DNA of 64,000 nucleotides from positions 33,782 through 97,781 of the forward strand of contig JBFWSW010000011.1 in the NCBI GenBank assembly GCA_050248155.1, in the 5' to 3' direction. This document shows positions 18,460-27,148 of the stretch, in pieces. The notes beneath the pieces are model-generated. The model had not been told where the DNA came from. It worked only from the letters and a program-made list of their open reading frames with translations, and did not search any database. The position numbers were made by a program, and so were the translations under genes. This stretch comes from VFMC01 sp050248155 (GTDB taxonomy: Bacteria; Actinomycetota; Acidimicrobiia; Acidimicrobiales; Ilumatobacteraceae). Numbering within the stretch: position 1 is the stretch's first letter; each line of letters starts with the position of its first letter.

Positions 18460-19559
18460 GCTGCTTCGCCGTCGTCACCGGTGGCGGGACGGCCGGGCAC
18501 GTGTTGCCGGCGATCGCGATCATGGACCGGCTCGTGGCGGCGGGCCACGACGCGGCGTCGCTGCACTACGTCGGGACGGCGCGTGGCGTCGAGAGCCGCA
18601 TGTTGCCCTCGACCCCGTACGAGCACACGTTGCTCGACGTGGTCGGCTTCCAGCGGTCGCTCTCGCGGCGAAACCTGGCGTTCGTGCCCAAGCTGGTGAC
18701 GGCCACGTGGACGGCCCGTCGGCTCCTCGGCCGGCTGCGGCCTGCGGTGGTGGTCAACGTCGGCGGGTACGCCAGCATGCCGGCCACCTTCGCGGCGCGA
18801 CTGCGCCGGATCCCGGTCGTCGTCGTCAGCTACGACCAGCGTCCCGGGCTCGCATCCCGCCTCAGCGCGAGGTTCGCCACCGCGTGCGGCGCTGCGTTCG
18901 ACGACTCGCCGCTGCCCCGGGCTCGTGCGACCGGCGCCCCGCTGCGCCCCGCGGTCACCTCGGTCGACCGTCGCCGCGACCGGAGCAGCGCCCGTGCCGA
19001 TCTGGGGTTGCCCGACGACCGGTTCGTGATCACGGTCTTCGGCGGTTCGTTGGGCGCGAAGGCCCTGAACGATGCGGTTGCGGGCCTGGTCGCACGCTGG
19101 GCGGACCGCGCTGACATCGCCATCCACCACGTGGCCGGTGACCGGTGGCTCGCCGACATGCCCCCTTCGCGCGAGGGTGCAGCGGGCATCATGTACCGAG
19201 TGACGGGCTTCGACGACCGCATGCCGCAGCTCTATGCCGCGAGCGACCTCATGGTCACGCGCGCGGGCGCGAGCACCATCGCCGAGCTGGCGGCCACGGG
19301 CACGCCGGCGATCGTCGTGCCGTGGCCGGGCGCTGCCGAGAACCACCAGCTCGACAACGCGCGGACGCTCACCGATCACGGCGCTGCCCTGCTCGTCGTC
19401 GAGGACGAGCTGTCGGTCGATCGGCTCGCGGCCGAGATCGAGGCCTTGGTCGAGCACCCGGAGGCGCTCGAATCGCTGGCCGACCGCGCGTTCGCCGCGG
19501 GTGCTCGCCATCGTTCCGACGCGCTGATCGAGCTGATCGAGGAGGTGGGGACGCGGTGA
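18456..19559 (+). CDS. murG: UDP-GlcNAc:lipid I transferase MurG
   Basis: 367 aa from the GTG at 18456, set by overlap with the ftsW stop. The G-loops GGGTAGHVLPAIA (about 9-21) and GGSLGAKALND, the central GYASMPATFAA block, and the nucleotide-sugar region RAGASTIAELAATGTPAIVV with AENHQ match MurG. One variation: the usual EQN.xPG segment reads SYDQRPGLAS, so an otherwise common Glu-Gln-Asn is replaced. Makes lipid II at the inner membrane face. The start shares bases with ftsW, implying coupled translation. Confidence 0.93.
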   Translation: MSCFAVVTGGGTAGHVLPAIAIMDRLVAAGHDAASLHYVGTARGVESRMLPSTPYEHTLLDVVGFQRSLSRRNLAFVPKLVTATWTARRLLGRLRPAVVVNVGGYASMPATFAARLRRIPVVVVSYDQRPGLASRLSARFATACGAAFDDSPLPRARATGAPLRPAVTSVDRRRDRSSARADLGLPDDRFVITVFGGSLGAKALNDAVAGLVARWADRADIAIHHVAGDRWLADMPPSREGAAGIMYRVTGFDDRMPQLYAASDLMVTRAGASTIAELAATGTPAIVVPWPGAAENHQLDNARTLTDHGAALLVVEDELSVDRLAAEIEALVEHPEALESLADRAFAAGARHRSDALIELIEEVGTR

Positions 19560-21004
19560 CTGCCTCGGCTGTGGCACCGGCGCCCGACCGGACGCTCCTC
19601 GACCTGTCGTCACGGCGGCGGCTGCACGTCGTCGGTGTGGGCGGCCCGGGGATGAGCGCCATCGCGATCGTGCTCGCCGAGATGGGGCACGCGGTCAGCG
19701 GGAGCGACCTGCGCGAGCAACCGATCCTCGATCGCCTCCGCGCGGCCGGTGTGACGGTGCAGGTCGGTCACGACCGGTCCCACGTCGAAGGCTGCGACGC
19801 GGTCACGTACAGCACGGCCGTGCCCGAGTCGAACATCGAGCTCGACGCGGCACGGTCGCACCAGATCCCCGTGCTCCGGCGAGCGGGCATGCTCGCCGCG
19901 ATCTGCTCGCAGGCGCGCTCGCTCGCCGTCGCCGGCACGCACGGCAAGACCACGACCAGCTCGATGCTCATGCTGATCCTGGCCGAGGCGGGCCTGCGTC
20001 CGAGCTTCGTCATCGGAGGCGACGTCACCGACACCGGCACCGGCGCGCAATGGACCGGTGGCGACTGGTTGGTGGTCGAGGCCGACGAGAGCGACGGGAC
20101 CCACCTCGAGCTGCCGATCGAGGGCACCATCCTGTCCAACGTCGAGGTCGACCACCTCGACCACTACGGCACGTTCGACCGCATCGTCGACAGCTTCGAC
20201 ACCTACCTCGGCCGGATCGACGGACCGAAGGTCGTGTGCTCCGACGACACCGTCTGCCAGGCGCTCGCCGCTCGTCACGGCGCGATCACCTACGGCACCG
20301 GCGAGGGAGCCGACGTGCGTGCCGTCGAGATCACCGCCGACCACGGCCAGCAGCACTTCGTGGTCGAGCGCGATGGCGAGCGGCTCGGCGAGATCGACCT
20401 GCCGCTGCGCGGCCTGCACAACGTCCGCAACGCCACGGGTGCGATCGCGATGGCGATGGCCGTCGGTGTCGAGTTCGATCGGTGCAGAACCGCGCTCGCC
20501 ACCTTCGGCGGGGTGGCGCGACGCTTCGACGTGCGCGGTCTGTCCTTCGGTGCGACGCTGGTCGACGACTACGCGCACTTGCCGGCCGAGATCGCCGCGG
20601 TGCTCGAGGCGGCGCGGACGAGCGGTGACGACTGGCGCCGAGTGGTGGCCGTGTTCCAACCGAACCGCTTCAACCGCATGGCGGTCATGTGGCCCGACTA
20701 CGCCGACGCGTTCCTGTCGGCCGACGTGGTGGTGCTCACCGACATCTACTCGAGCGGCACCCAGCCGATCCCTGGTGTGACGGGCAAGCTCGTCGTCAAC
20801 GCGGTGCTCGACGCCCACCCCGACCGCCGTGTCGTGTGGCTGCCGCGGCGGAGCGACCTCGTCGAGTTCCTGTCCGGCGAGCTGCGCGCCGGCGACGTGT
20901 GCATCTCGATGGGGTGTGGTGACATCGCGTCGCTGCCGCTCGAGGTGCTGACACGGCGGACCGAGCGCTTCGGCTCGGCGTCGGGTGGGAAGGGTGCGGC
21001 GTGA
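19556..21004 (+). CDS. murC: UDP-MurNAc:L-alanine ligase MurC
   Basis: 482 aa, GTG start overlapping the murG stop. Motifs: VVGVGGPGMSAIAIVLAEMG (about 23-42), AGTHGKTTTSSMLMLI (about 125-140), EADESDGTHLEL, NVEVDHLDHYG, the GVARRFDVRG block and DDYAHLPAEI with FQPNRFNR. This is the full set for MurC, the first ligase adding L-Ala to UDP-MurNAc. The family glycine loop usually reads GIGGSGMSG; here it is GVGGPGMSA. Stop overlaps murB. Confidence 0.95.
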   Translation: MTASAVAPAPDRTLLDLSSRRRLHVVGVGGPGMSAIAIVLAEMGHAVSGSDLREQPILDRLRAAGVTVQVGHDRSHVEGCDAVTYSTAVPESNIELDAARSHQIPVLRRAGMLAAICSQARSLAVAGTHGKTTTSSMLMLILAEAGLRPSFVIGGDVTDTGTGAQWTGGDWLVVEADESDGTHLELPIEGTILSNVEVDHLDHYGTFDRIVDSFDTYLGRIDGPKVVCSDDTVCQALAARHGAITYGTGEGADVRAVEITADHGQQHFVVERDGERLGEIDLPLRGLHNVRNATGAIAMAMAVGVEFDRCRTALATFGGVARRFDVRGLSFGATLVDDYAHLPAEIAAVLEAARTSGDDWRRVVAVFQPNRFNRMAVMWPDYADAFLSADVVVLTDIYSSGTQPIPGVTGKLVVNAVLDAHPDRRVVWLPRRSDLVEFLSGELRAGDVCISMGCGDIASLPLEVLTRRTERFGSASGGKGAA

Positions 21005-21978
21005 TGGCTGTCGAAGCTCCCGAGCGCGGTGGTTCCGATCTGGCCGCCCGCATCGAACGTGCCGTGCGCCTGCTCGGGCCGCTGGCCGAGCGGGACGTGC
21101 CGCTCGCGCCGATGACGACCTACCGGGTCGGGGGAGCAGCGGCCGTCTTCGTCCGGCCGAGCACGGTCGACGATCTCGTCGCCGTCGCCACCGCGTGGCG
21201 GGACTCCGCCCTGCCGATGCTCGTCGTCGGCCGTGGCTCGAACCTGCTCGTCGCCGACGAAGGGCACCCCGGCATCGCCGTGTCGTTGCTCGGCCTGTCG
21301 AACGACATCGCGCTCGGCGAGCCCGATCACGCAGGACGCGTGGTCGTGGAAGCGGGCGGTGCCGTCTCGCTGCCGGTGCTCGCTCGCCGCACCGTGGCGG
21401 CCGGCATCACGGGGTTCGAGTGGGCGGTGGGCGTGCCGGGCTCGATCGGCGGCGGCGTCCGGATGAACGCCGGTGGTCACGGCTCGGACATGGCGACCTG
21501 CCTCGACGACGTCGACCTGTTCGACCTGTCCCTCGGCGAGCCACGACGCGTCGCCGCGTCAGAGCTCGGGCTGCGCTTCCGTGGCTCGGACCTCCGCGAC
21601 CACGAGCTCGTGCTGTCGGCGCGCCTCGCGCTGGCGCGTGGCACGCGCGTCGAGTCCGAGCGCGAGCTCGACGAGATCGTCCGGTGGCGTCGCGAGAACC
21701 AGCCCGGTGGGCAGAACGCCGGATCGGTGTTCGTCAACCCCGTGCCGGGTGAGGTGACCGCCGGTGAGCTGATCGATCGCGTCGGCCTGCGCGGGTTGCG
21801 CATCGGCACCGCCCATGTGAGCGAGAAGCACGCGAACTTCATCCAGGCCGACGACGGTGGCCGCGCCGCCGACGTGCGAGCGGTCATCGAGCTCGTGCGC
21901 GAGCGGGTGGCCCGCGAGACCGGCTACCTGATGCGCAGCGAGGTCCGGATGGTCGGGTTCTCGGAGGCCGACCGGTGA
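21001..21978 (+). CDS. murB: UDP-N-acetylenolpyruvoylglucosamine reductase MurB
   Basis: 325 aa. GTG 21001 is immediately followed by ATG 21004; the GTG overlaps the murC stop and is used here. FAD-binding features: TTYRVGGAAAVFVRP, GRGSNLLVADEGHPGIAV, and VGVPGSIGGGVRMNAGGHG. The proton-donor segment is NAGSVFVNPVPGE with the Ser retained, and EKHANFI near the C-terminus is present. Reduces UDP-GlcNAc-enolpyruvate to UDP-MurNAc. Stop overlaps ftsQ as GTGA. Confidence 0.95.
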   Translation: MMAVEAPERGGSDLAARIERAVRLLGPLAERDVPLAPMTTYRVGGAAAVFVRPSTVDDLVAVATAWRDSALPMLVVGRGSNLLVADEGHPGIAVSLLGLSNDIALGEPDHAGRVVVEAGGAVSLPVLARRTVAAGITGFEWAVGVPGSIGGGVRMNAGGHGSDMATCLDDVDLFDLSLGEPRRVAASELGLRFRGSDLRDHELVLSARLALARGTRVESERELDEIVRWRRENQPGGQNAGSVFVNPVPGEVTAGELIDRVGLRGLRIGTAHVSEKHANFIQADDGGRAADVRAVIELVRERVARETGYLMRSEVRMVGFSEADR

Positions 21979-23167
21979 GCGAGCCGACTCCGGCCAAGGG
22001 CGAAGACGTCCCCGATCACGTCCTCGACGAGCTGAAGCTGGTCTTCGGAGGCGACGACGCGCCCGCGACACCGGCGTCGTCGGCCTCGTCGACCGAGTCG
22101 ACCGAGTCGACCGAGTCGACGGCGACGACGGCAGCGGGGTCCTCGATGGCGTCCGAGCCGGCCAAGCCGCGGGCCACGATCGTCATCGGTGGCGACGACA
22201 GCCTGCCCGACCCCATCTACCTCGACGACCCGAACCTCGAACCGATCGCGCGATCCGACGACGACGACTCCGGCGAGCGGAGCACCATCGTCATCGGCGA
22301 CGACCTCGATCTGACCGGTGCCTTCGACGCGGTGGCCGTGCCGAGCCGCTCGATGGACCCCCGCGTCCGTGCGCGCCGGGCGGCGGTCAACAAGGCGCGC
22401 ACCCGGAAGCGGCTCCTGTGGGCCGGGTTGATCGTCCTCGTCGTGCTGCTCGCCGTGGGCGCCCTCGCGGTGTTCTCCTCGTCGCTGTTCGCGGTCGAGC
22501 GGATCGACGTGCAGGGAGCCACGTACACCCAGAAGTTCGACGCCGAGCGCCTCCAGGCGGTGATCGACGACATCGAGGGCGAACCCGTGCTGCTGGTCGA
22601 CACCCGGGGTGCCGAGCAGGCCCTCGAGCAGATCCCGTGGATCGAGCGCGCCTTCGTCACGACCGACTTCCCGCACGGCGTGCTCATCGACGTGCGCGAG
22701 CGACGCCCGCTCGCGACGTTCGCGGGCTCGGACGGCCGGTACCGGGTCATCGACCGCGACGGGCGCGTGCTCAGCGTGCTCGACGGCCGCCCGGTCGACT
22801 ACATGCTGCTCAGCGGCCCTGCTCCCGACTCCGAGGCCGGCGAGCTCGCCGGGCCACCGTTCGCGGCAGCGGCGCAGATGGTCAGCGCGCTGCCGCCCGA
22901 GATCCGGTCGCTCACCATCTCGGCCACGGTCGATGCCACCACGGGTGACCTGGGGCTCTCGCTCATGCGCCCGGCGCCCGCCGAGGACGAGACCGGCACC
23001 ACCGTGCCCGCAGGCGTCGACCAGCCCGGCGCCGACGACCCGATCGAGGTGCGCATCGGGAGCCCGGTCAACCTCGACAGCAAGCTCGCCCGGCTGCTGC
23101 AGCAGATCCGCGACGGCATCGACGGCGTCGAGCGGATCGACGTGTCGACCGATCCGATGTCGGTGCG
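21975..23167 (+). CDS. ftsQ: Cell-division protein FtsQ, 3' end lost in assembly gap
   Basis: 397 codons are visible before the run of Ns. A long acidic, Ser/Thr-rich cytoplasmic tail (~130 residues, with the repeated S-T-E block) precedes one membrane helix (about 140-163), then a POTRA-type domain starting VERIDVQGATYTQKF and the FtsQ core (LVDTRGAEQALEQIPWIERA, VLIDVRERRPLA). FtsQ links FtsA/Z-side proteins to FtsBL. The gap removes the C-terminal end; in one frame a TGA lies at 23270, but which frame is real cannot be told. GTG start overlaps murB. Confidence 0.9.
22092..22118 (+). repeat. Three copies of a 9-bp repeat in ftsQ
   Basis: The unit accgagtcg occurs three times in a row, coding Thr-Glu-Ser in the cytoplasmic tail of FtsQ. 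Such a run is prone to length change but stays in frame. Confidence 0.9.
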
Positions 23168-23267
23168 NNNNNNNNNNNNNNNNNNNNNNNNNNNNNNNNN
23201 NNNNNNNNNNNNNNNNNNNNNNNNNNNNNNNNNNNNNNNNNNNNNNNNNNNNNNNNNNNNNNNNNNN
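23168..23267. other. Assembly gap (100 N)
   Basis: Exactly 100 Ns, the conventional size for a gap of unknown length. It cuts ftsQ. Any reading frame that appears to run from ftsQ into ftsZ across it is an artefact. Confidence 0.98.
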
Positions 23268-23384
23268 GATGACGGGGTGGCATGTGCCGATGCGGTCGGC
23301 CGTTCGTTACGATCGGCTGGTCATGTTCTCCACAGCCGCCCCGCTCAGCTGCACCATTCGCACCACGATTCGGAGGTCACGCTG

Positions 23385-24479
23385 ATGGCCGGCGCACCAC
23401 AGAACTATCTCGCGGTCATCAAGGTGATCGGCGTCGGCGGCGGTGGCGTCAACGCCGTCAACCGCATGATCGACGCGGGGCTGAAGGGCGTCGAGTTCAT
23501 CGCCGTCAACACCGACGCGCAGGCGCTGCTCATGAGCGACGCCGACGTCAAGCTCGACATCGGTCGCGACCTCACCCGCGGTCTCGGAGCCGGCAGCGAT
23601 CCCGAGGTCGGCCGTGCAGCCGCCGAGGCGCACCGCGACGAGATCGAGGAGATGATCAAGGGTGCCGACATGGTGTTCATCACCGCCGGCGAGGGTGGCG
23701 GGACTGGCACCGGTGCAGCGCCGGTCATCGCCGAGCTGTGCCGCAGCATGGGCGCGCTCGCCATCGGCGTGGTGACCCGCCCCTTCAGCTTCGAGGGCCG
23801 ACGCCGCGCGGTGCAGGCCGACACGGGCGTGCAGAAGCTGAAGGAGAAGGTCGACACCCTCATCGTCATTCCCAACGATCGCCTGCTCACCGTGGCGAAC
23901 GAGAAGACCAGTGTCCTCAACGCGTTCAAGATGGCCGACGAGGTGCTGCTCCAGGGCGTGTCCGGCATCACGAACCTCATCACCACGCCTGGCCTCATCA
24001 ACACCGACTTCGCCGACGTGAAGATGATCCTCTCGAGCGCCGGCTCGGCGCTCATGGGCATCGGTCAGGCGAGCGGCGAGAACCGCGCCGTCACCGCTGC
24101 CAAGGCGGCCATCTCGAGCCCACTGCTCGAGGCTGCGATCGACGGTGCGCGCGGCATCCTCCTCAACATCACCGGTCCGTCGGGGATGGGTCTGTTCGAG
24201 ATGAACGCGGCCGCCGAGATCATCCACGGCGTCGCGCACGCCGACGCGAACATCATCTTCGGCACCGTGATCGACGACGAGATGGGTGACGAGGTGCGCG
24301 TCACGGTCATCGCCGCCGGCTTCGACCGGTGGGACAGCGCGGCCGGGCAGGGCAGCAAGACCAGCCTGAAGGCGGTCGACACCAAGCCCGTCGCGACGCT
24401 GAAGGATCTCTTCAACGAGGATTCGGTCGATCCGCTCGAGGGCGACGACGACTTCGACGTGCCGTCGTTCCTGAAGTGA
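23385..24479 (+). CDS. ftsZ: Cell-division GTPase FtsZ
   Basis: 364 aa from the ATG at 23385, preceded by GGAGG at 23372. N-terminal IKVIGVGGGGVNAVNRMI, the tubulin signature GEGGGTGTGAAPVIAELC (about 103-120), the synergy-loop region NADFADVKMIL-like (here NTDFADVKMIL) and the C-terminal conserved tail DFDVPSFLK are complete. Polymerises into the Z ring. The variable linker is short (about 45 residues). It has its own leader after the gap, so it may also be transcribed separately from ftsQ. Confidence 0.97.
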   Translation: MAGAPQNYLAVIKVIGVGGGGVNAVNRMIDAGLKGVEFIAVNTDAQALLMSDADVKLDIGRDLTRGLGAGSDPEVGRAAAEAHRDEIEEMIKGADMVFITAGEGGGTGTGAAPVIAELCRSMGALAIGVVTRPFSFEGRRRAVQADTGVQKLKEKVDTLIVIPNDRLLTVANEKTSVLNAFKMADEVLLQGVSGITNLITTPGLINTDFADVKMILSSAGSALMGIGQASGENRAVTAAKAAISSPLLEAAIDGARGILLNITGPSGMGLFEMNAAAEIIHGVAHADANIIFGTVIDDEMGDEVRVTVIAAGFDRWDSAAGQGSKTSLKAVDTKPVATLKDLFNEDSVDPLEGDDDFDVPSFLK

Positions 24480-24515
24480 GGGTGCGCCGCTCGGCGCCGC
24501 ATCCGTGACGTCTCC

Positions 24516-25181
24516 GTGATGTCGTCGCTGCCCCTCGTCGCCGAGCGACTCGCGATCGTGCGCGAGCGCATCCGTGCCGCCGGCGGCACCGACGTGCAGG
24601 TCGTCGCCGTCACCAAGACCTTCGGCGTCGACGCGGTGCTGGCCGCTGCCGCGGCCGGGTCCGACGGCATCGGCGAGAACTACGCGCAGGAGCTGATCGC
24701 CAAGCTCACCGCGCTCGACGACGCGGACCGCCGCTCGATCCCCCCCGTGCACTTCATCGGCCAGCTCCAGACGAACAAGGTGCGGTCGATCGCGCCGTAC
24801 GTCGACGTGTACGAGACCGTCGACCGCGAGTCGCTCGCGGCCGAGGTCGCGAAGCGCGTCCCCGGCGCCACCGTGCTGGTGCAGGTCCGGCCCGACGGCG
24901 AGCCGCACGGCAAGGGCGGCTGCGCGCTCGACGAGGCGCCTCGGCTCGTCGAGCGATGCCGCGAGCTCGGTCTGCACCCGGTCGGGATGATGACCGTCGG
25001 ACCGACCGAGGGGGGACCGGAGGCGGCGCGGGCGGGCTTTCGGGCGGTGCGCACCCTCGTCGACCGGCTCGGCCTCGCGGTCTGCTCGATGGGCATGACC
25101 GCCGACCTCGAGGTGGCCGTGCAGGAGGGCTCGACGCAGGTCAGGGTGGGGAGCGCGCTGTTCGGTCCCCGCGCGAGCTGA
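24516..25181 (+). CDS. PLP-homeostasis protein YggS/PLPBP family
   Basis: 221 aa. The pyridoxal-phosphate lysine is in VAVTKTFGVDAV (about residue 34), followed by GENYAQE, HFIGQLQTNKVR and the C-terminal SMGMTADLEVAV with GSTQVRVGSALFG. This is the single-domain alanine-racemase-fold family that buffers PLP and is typically encoded between ftsZ and sepF. GTG 24516 and ATG 24519 are adjacent and either could be used. In many actinobacteria a YfiH/PgeF gene precedes it; none is present here. Confidence 0.92.
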   Translation: MMSSLPLVAERLAIVRERIRAAGGTDVQVVAVTKTFGVDAVLAAAAAGSDGIGENYAQELIAKLTALDDADRRSIPPVHFIGQLQTNKVRSIAPYVDVYETVDRESLAAEVAKRVPGATVLVQVRPDGEPHGKGGCALDEAPRLVERCRELGLHPVGMMTVGPTEGGPEAARAGFRAVRTLVDRLGLAVCSMGMTADLEVAVQEGSTQVRVGSALFGPRAS

Positions 25182-25243
25182 TGTTCGCGTCCACCCTGGT
25201 CGGCGTTCGATGAGCTAGCCTTCGGTCTCCAGGAGGAGCGTGG

Positions 25244-25822
25244 ATGTCGATCTGGAAGAGGGCCATGGACTATCTCGGGCTGGGGCCCGACGATGCCTAC
25301 GACGACTACGACATGGCTCCAGAACCCGAGCCGCGCCCCGTGCGCTCGCGCCAGCCCCGCTACGACGAGCCGGCGCCCCGCGGCCGAGCGATGGGCGACT
25401 ACGAGATGGACGCGACGGTGCGCACCGTGCCCGCGCGCCCCAGCTTCCCGAGCCGTGACGTCGAGCCCGTCCGGCGGCCGATGCCCGCGACGGACGATTC
25501 GTCCGTGCACCCCCGACCGAGCAACCCCTCACGTTCACCCGTCACGACGCGAGGAGGCTCGTCGATGAGCTCCGATCCACACACGGTGCGACCGCGCCGG
25601 TTCGACAGCGCGCAGGAGATCGCCGACAAGTTCAAGGAAGGTCAGCCGGTGATCATGAACCTCGAGGCGACCGAGCGCGACGTGTCCCGCCGGTTGATCG
25701 ACTTCGCCAGCGGCCTCTGCTACGGACTGAACGGCAGCATGGAGAAGGTCGCGTCCGGCGTGTACCTCCTCAAGCCTGCCGGTTCGCGCTCGAACGGCTA
25801 CGGCTCCGACGGCCTGGACTGA
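25244..25822 (+). CDS. sepF: Cell-division protein SepF
   Basis: 192 aa. An amphipathic membrane-binding N-terminus (MSIWKRAMDYLGLG), a disordered Arg/Pro-rich linker (about 20-115), and the conserved core from RRFDSAQEIADKFKEGQPV to GSMEKVASGVYLLKP (about 118-178). SepF anchors FtsZ to the membrane in actinobacteria that lack FtsA. A strong AGGAGGAG lies 6-12 bases before the ATG, and a TAGCCT -10-like element at 25216-25221 suggests its own promoter. Confidence 0.94.
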   Translation: MSIWKRAMDYLGLGPDDAYDDYDMAPEPEPRPVRSRQPRYDEPAPRGRAMGDYEMDATVRTVPARPSFPSRDVEPVRRPMPATDDSSVHPRPSNPSRSPVTTRGGSSMSSDPHTVRPRRFDSAQEIADKFKEGQPVIMNLEATERDVSRRLIDFASGLCYGLNGSMEKVASGVYLLKPAGSRSNGYGSDGLD

Positions 25823-25852
25823 CGGCTTGCCCGCCCCAGCGTGGGGCCTAAC

Positions 25853-26878
25853 ATGTCGCGAATGGAACTGAGCCCGCAAGCGGTGGCCGCCGCCACGTTC
25901 AAGACCGTCAAGCGCGGGTACGACCCCGACGAGGTGCGCGCGTACCTCGTCGAGGTGTCGGCGAGCCTCGAGTCCTCGCACCAGCAGGCGACGGCGATGG
26001 AGGCCCGGGCCCGCGCCGCGATCGCCAAGCTGCAGGACGCGACGCAGCACGCCGGCGTCGCACCGGTCCCCGAGGAGGCCGAGACCATCAGCCGCGTGCT
26101 GCTGCTCGCGCAGCGCACCGCCGACACGACGATCGCCGAGGCACGAGCCGAGGCCGCGTCGGTCACCGCCAAGGCCGAGGTCGACGCCGCGGCCGCGCTC
26201 GCTCGCGCCGAGGCCGAGGCCACCAACATCACGAGCGTGGCGCGTGCGGAGGCGACGGCGATGGTCGACCAGGCCAACACCGCCGCCGCCCGGCTCATCG
26301 AGGAAGCTCGCGCCGAGGCACGACGCACGAAGGACGAGGAGCACCTCCGCCTCGAGCGCGAGGTGCAGTCGTTGCAGGGTCGCCGAGAGGCGCTGCTCGC
26401 CGATGTCCACGTGCTCGAGGTGTTCGTCGGCTCCGAGCGTGACCGGTTGCGCGCGGCTGCATCGTCGCTGCGCGAGCTGGCCGACGATCCGACGGGGGGC
26501 CTGGGCATCACGGTGCCGCCCGAGCTCGCCGCCCCCGATCTCCCGACGCCGTCGGCCGAGCAGCCCGCGCCCACCGGCGAACCCGAGAAGATGCCGCCGC
26601 CCCCCGTTCCCGAGCCGACCATCACCGGGCAGATCCCGATCGTCGGTGCGCAACCGCTCGTGTCGCCGATGCCGGCGTCGAACGAGGAGGCCCGGTCTCG
26701 GTGGCACGAGGCCGAGCTCGCCGATGCGGCCGCCGCCGCGAACGACGACACCACGGCCATCGATCCCACCCCGCACTCCGAGTCGTCGGTCGACCTCGAC
26801 GCGATCGCTGCCGAACTGCAGCTGGACGACGAATCGACGCCTTCCGAGGGCCTGCGGATCGGTGGTGACGAGCTCTAG
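25853..26878 (+). CDS. DivIVA-like coiled-coil protein
   Basis: 341 aa from ATG 25853 (GGGG 6 bases before); ATG 25862 is also possible. The N-terminal MELSPQAVAAATFKTVKRGY plus DPDEVRAYL is a DivIVA/GpsB-type lipid-binding start. A long Ala/Glu-rich coiled coil follows (about 25-205), with heptads such as ARAEAASVTAKAEVDAAA. The C-terminal third is proline-rich and probably disordered. Likely a polar or septal scaffold; it sits right after sepF, where many actinobacteria carry DivIVA/Wag31. Whether it is the main DivIVA or a paralogue is unclear. Confidence 0.8.
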   Translation: MSRMELSPQAVAAATFKTVKRGYDPDEVRAYLVEVSASLESSHQQATAMEARARAAIAKLQDATQHAGVAPVPEEAETISRVLLLAQRTADTTIAEARAEAASVTAKAEVDAAAALARAEAEATNITSVARAEATAMVDQANTAAARLIEEARAEARRTKDEEHLRLEREVQSLQGRREALLADVHVLEVFVGSERDRLRAAASSLRELADDPTGGLGITVPPELAAPDLPTPSAEQPAPTGEPEKMPPPPVPEPTITGQIPIVGAQPLVSPMPASNEEARSRWHEAELADAAAAANDDTTAIDPTPHSESSVDLDAIAAELQLDDESTPSEGLRIGGDEL

Positions 26879-26948
26879 GTTTCGACCCCCATCGTTCGCT
26901 CGCGCCCTTGAAATCGCGCCCAGCGGGCACGATCGCTCACTATCGTGT

Positions 26949-27148
26949 GAGGTCAACGGCGATGACGAGGCCATCACCTCCGAGCCTTCGGAAGAACAGC
27001 CGCCGGCGTGCCGGCGACTCAGTAGAACCGAACGGGTCCAGCCCGTCATCGCTGGCGCAGCTGAGTGGTTCGAGGCCGTGGCCCCGGGCAAGCAGGGTGG
27101 TATCGCGGGCAGTGCTCGTCCCTGTGCAACAGGCCGAGGAGTCCGCAC
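26949..27148 (+). promoter_or_regulatory. T-box riboswitch, ultrashort stem I, isoleucine specifier
   Basis: Stem I is closed by GAGGT (26949-26953) and ACCTC (26976-26980); the triplet ATC (26973-26975), an Ile codon, sits on the 3' side as the specifier. The conserved T-box AGGGTGGTATCGCGG is at 27094-27108. Downstream, CTCG-tc-CCTGT (27115-27125) can pair with ACAGG-c-CGAG (27129-27138), covering the GAGGAG ribosome site; CAGGG at 27093-27097 can instead pair with CCCTG. This is the translational T-box layout known from actinobacterial ileS leaders. Confidence 0.88.

Noticed and set aside
21975..24479. A single reading frame from ftsQ through the N run into ftsZ (834 codons)
   Set aside because: The frame is continuous only because Ns are counted as codons. 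FtsQ and FtsZ are separate, and FtsZ has its own ribosome site and start at 23385.
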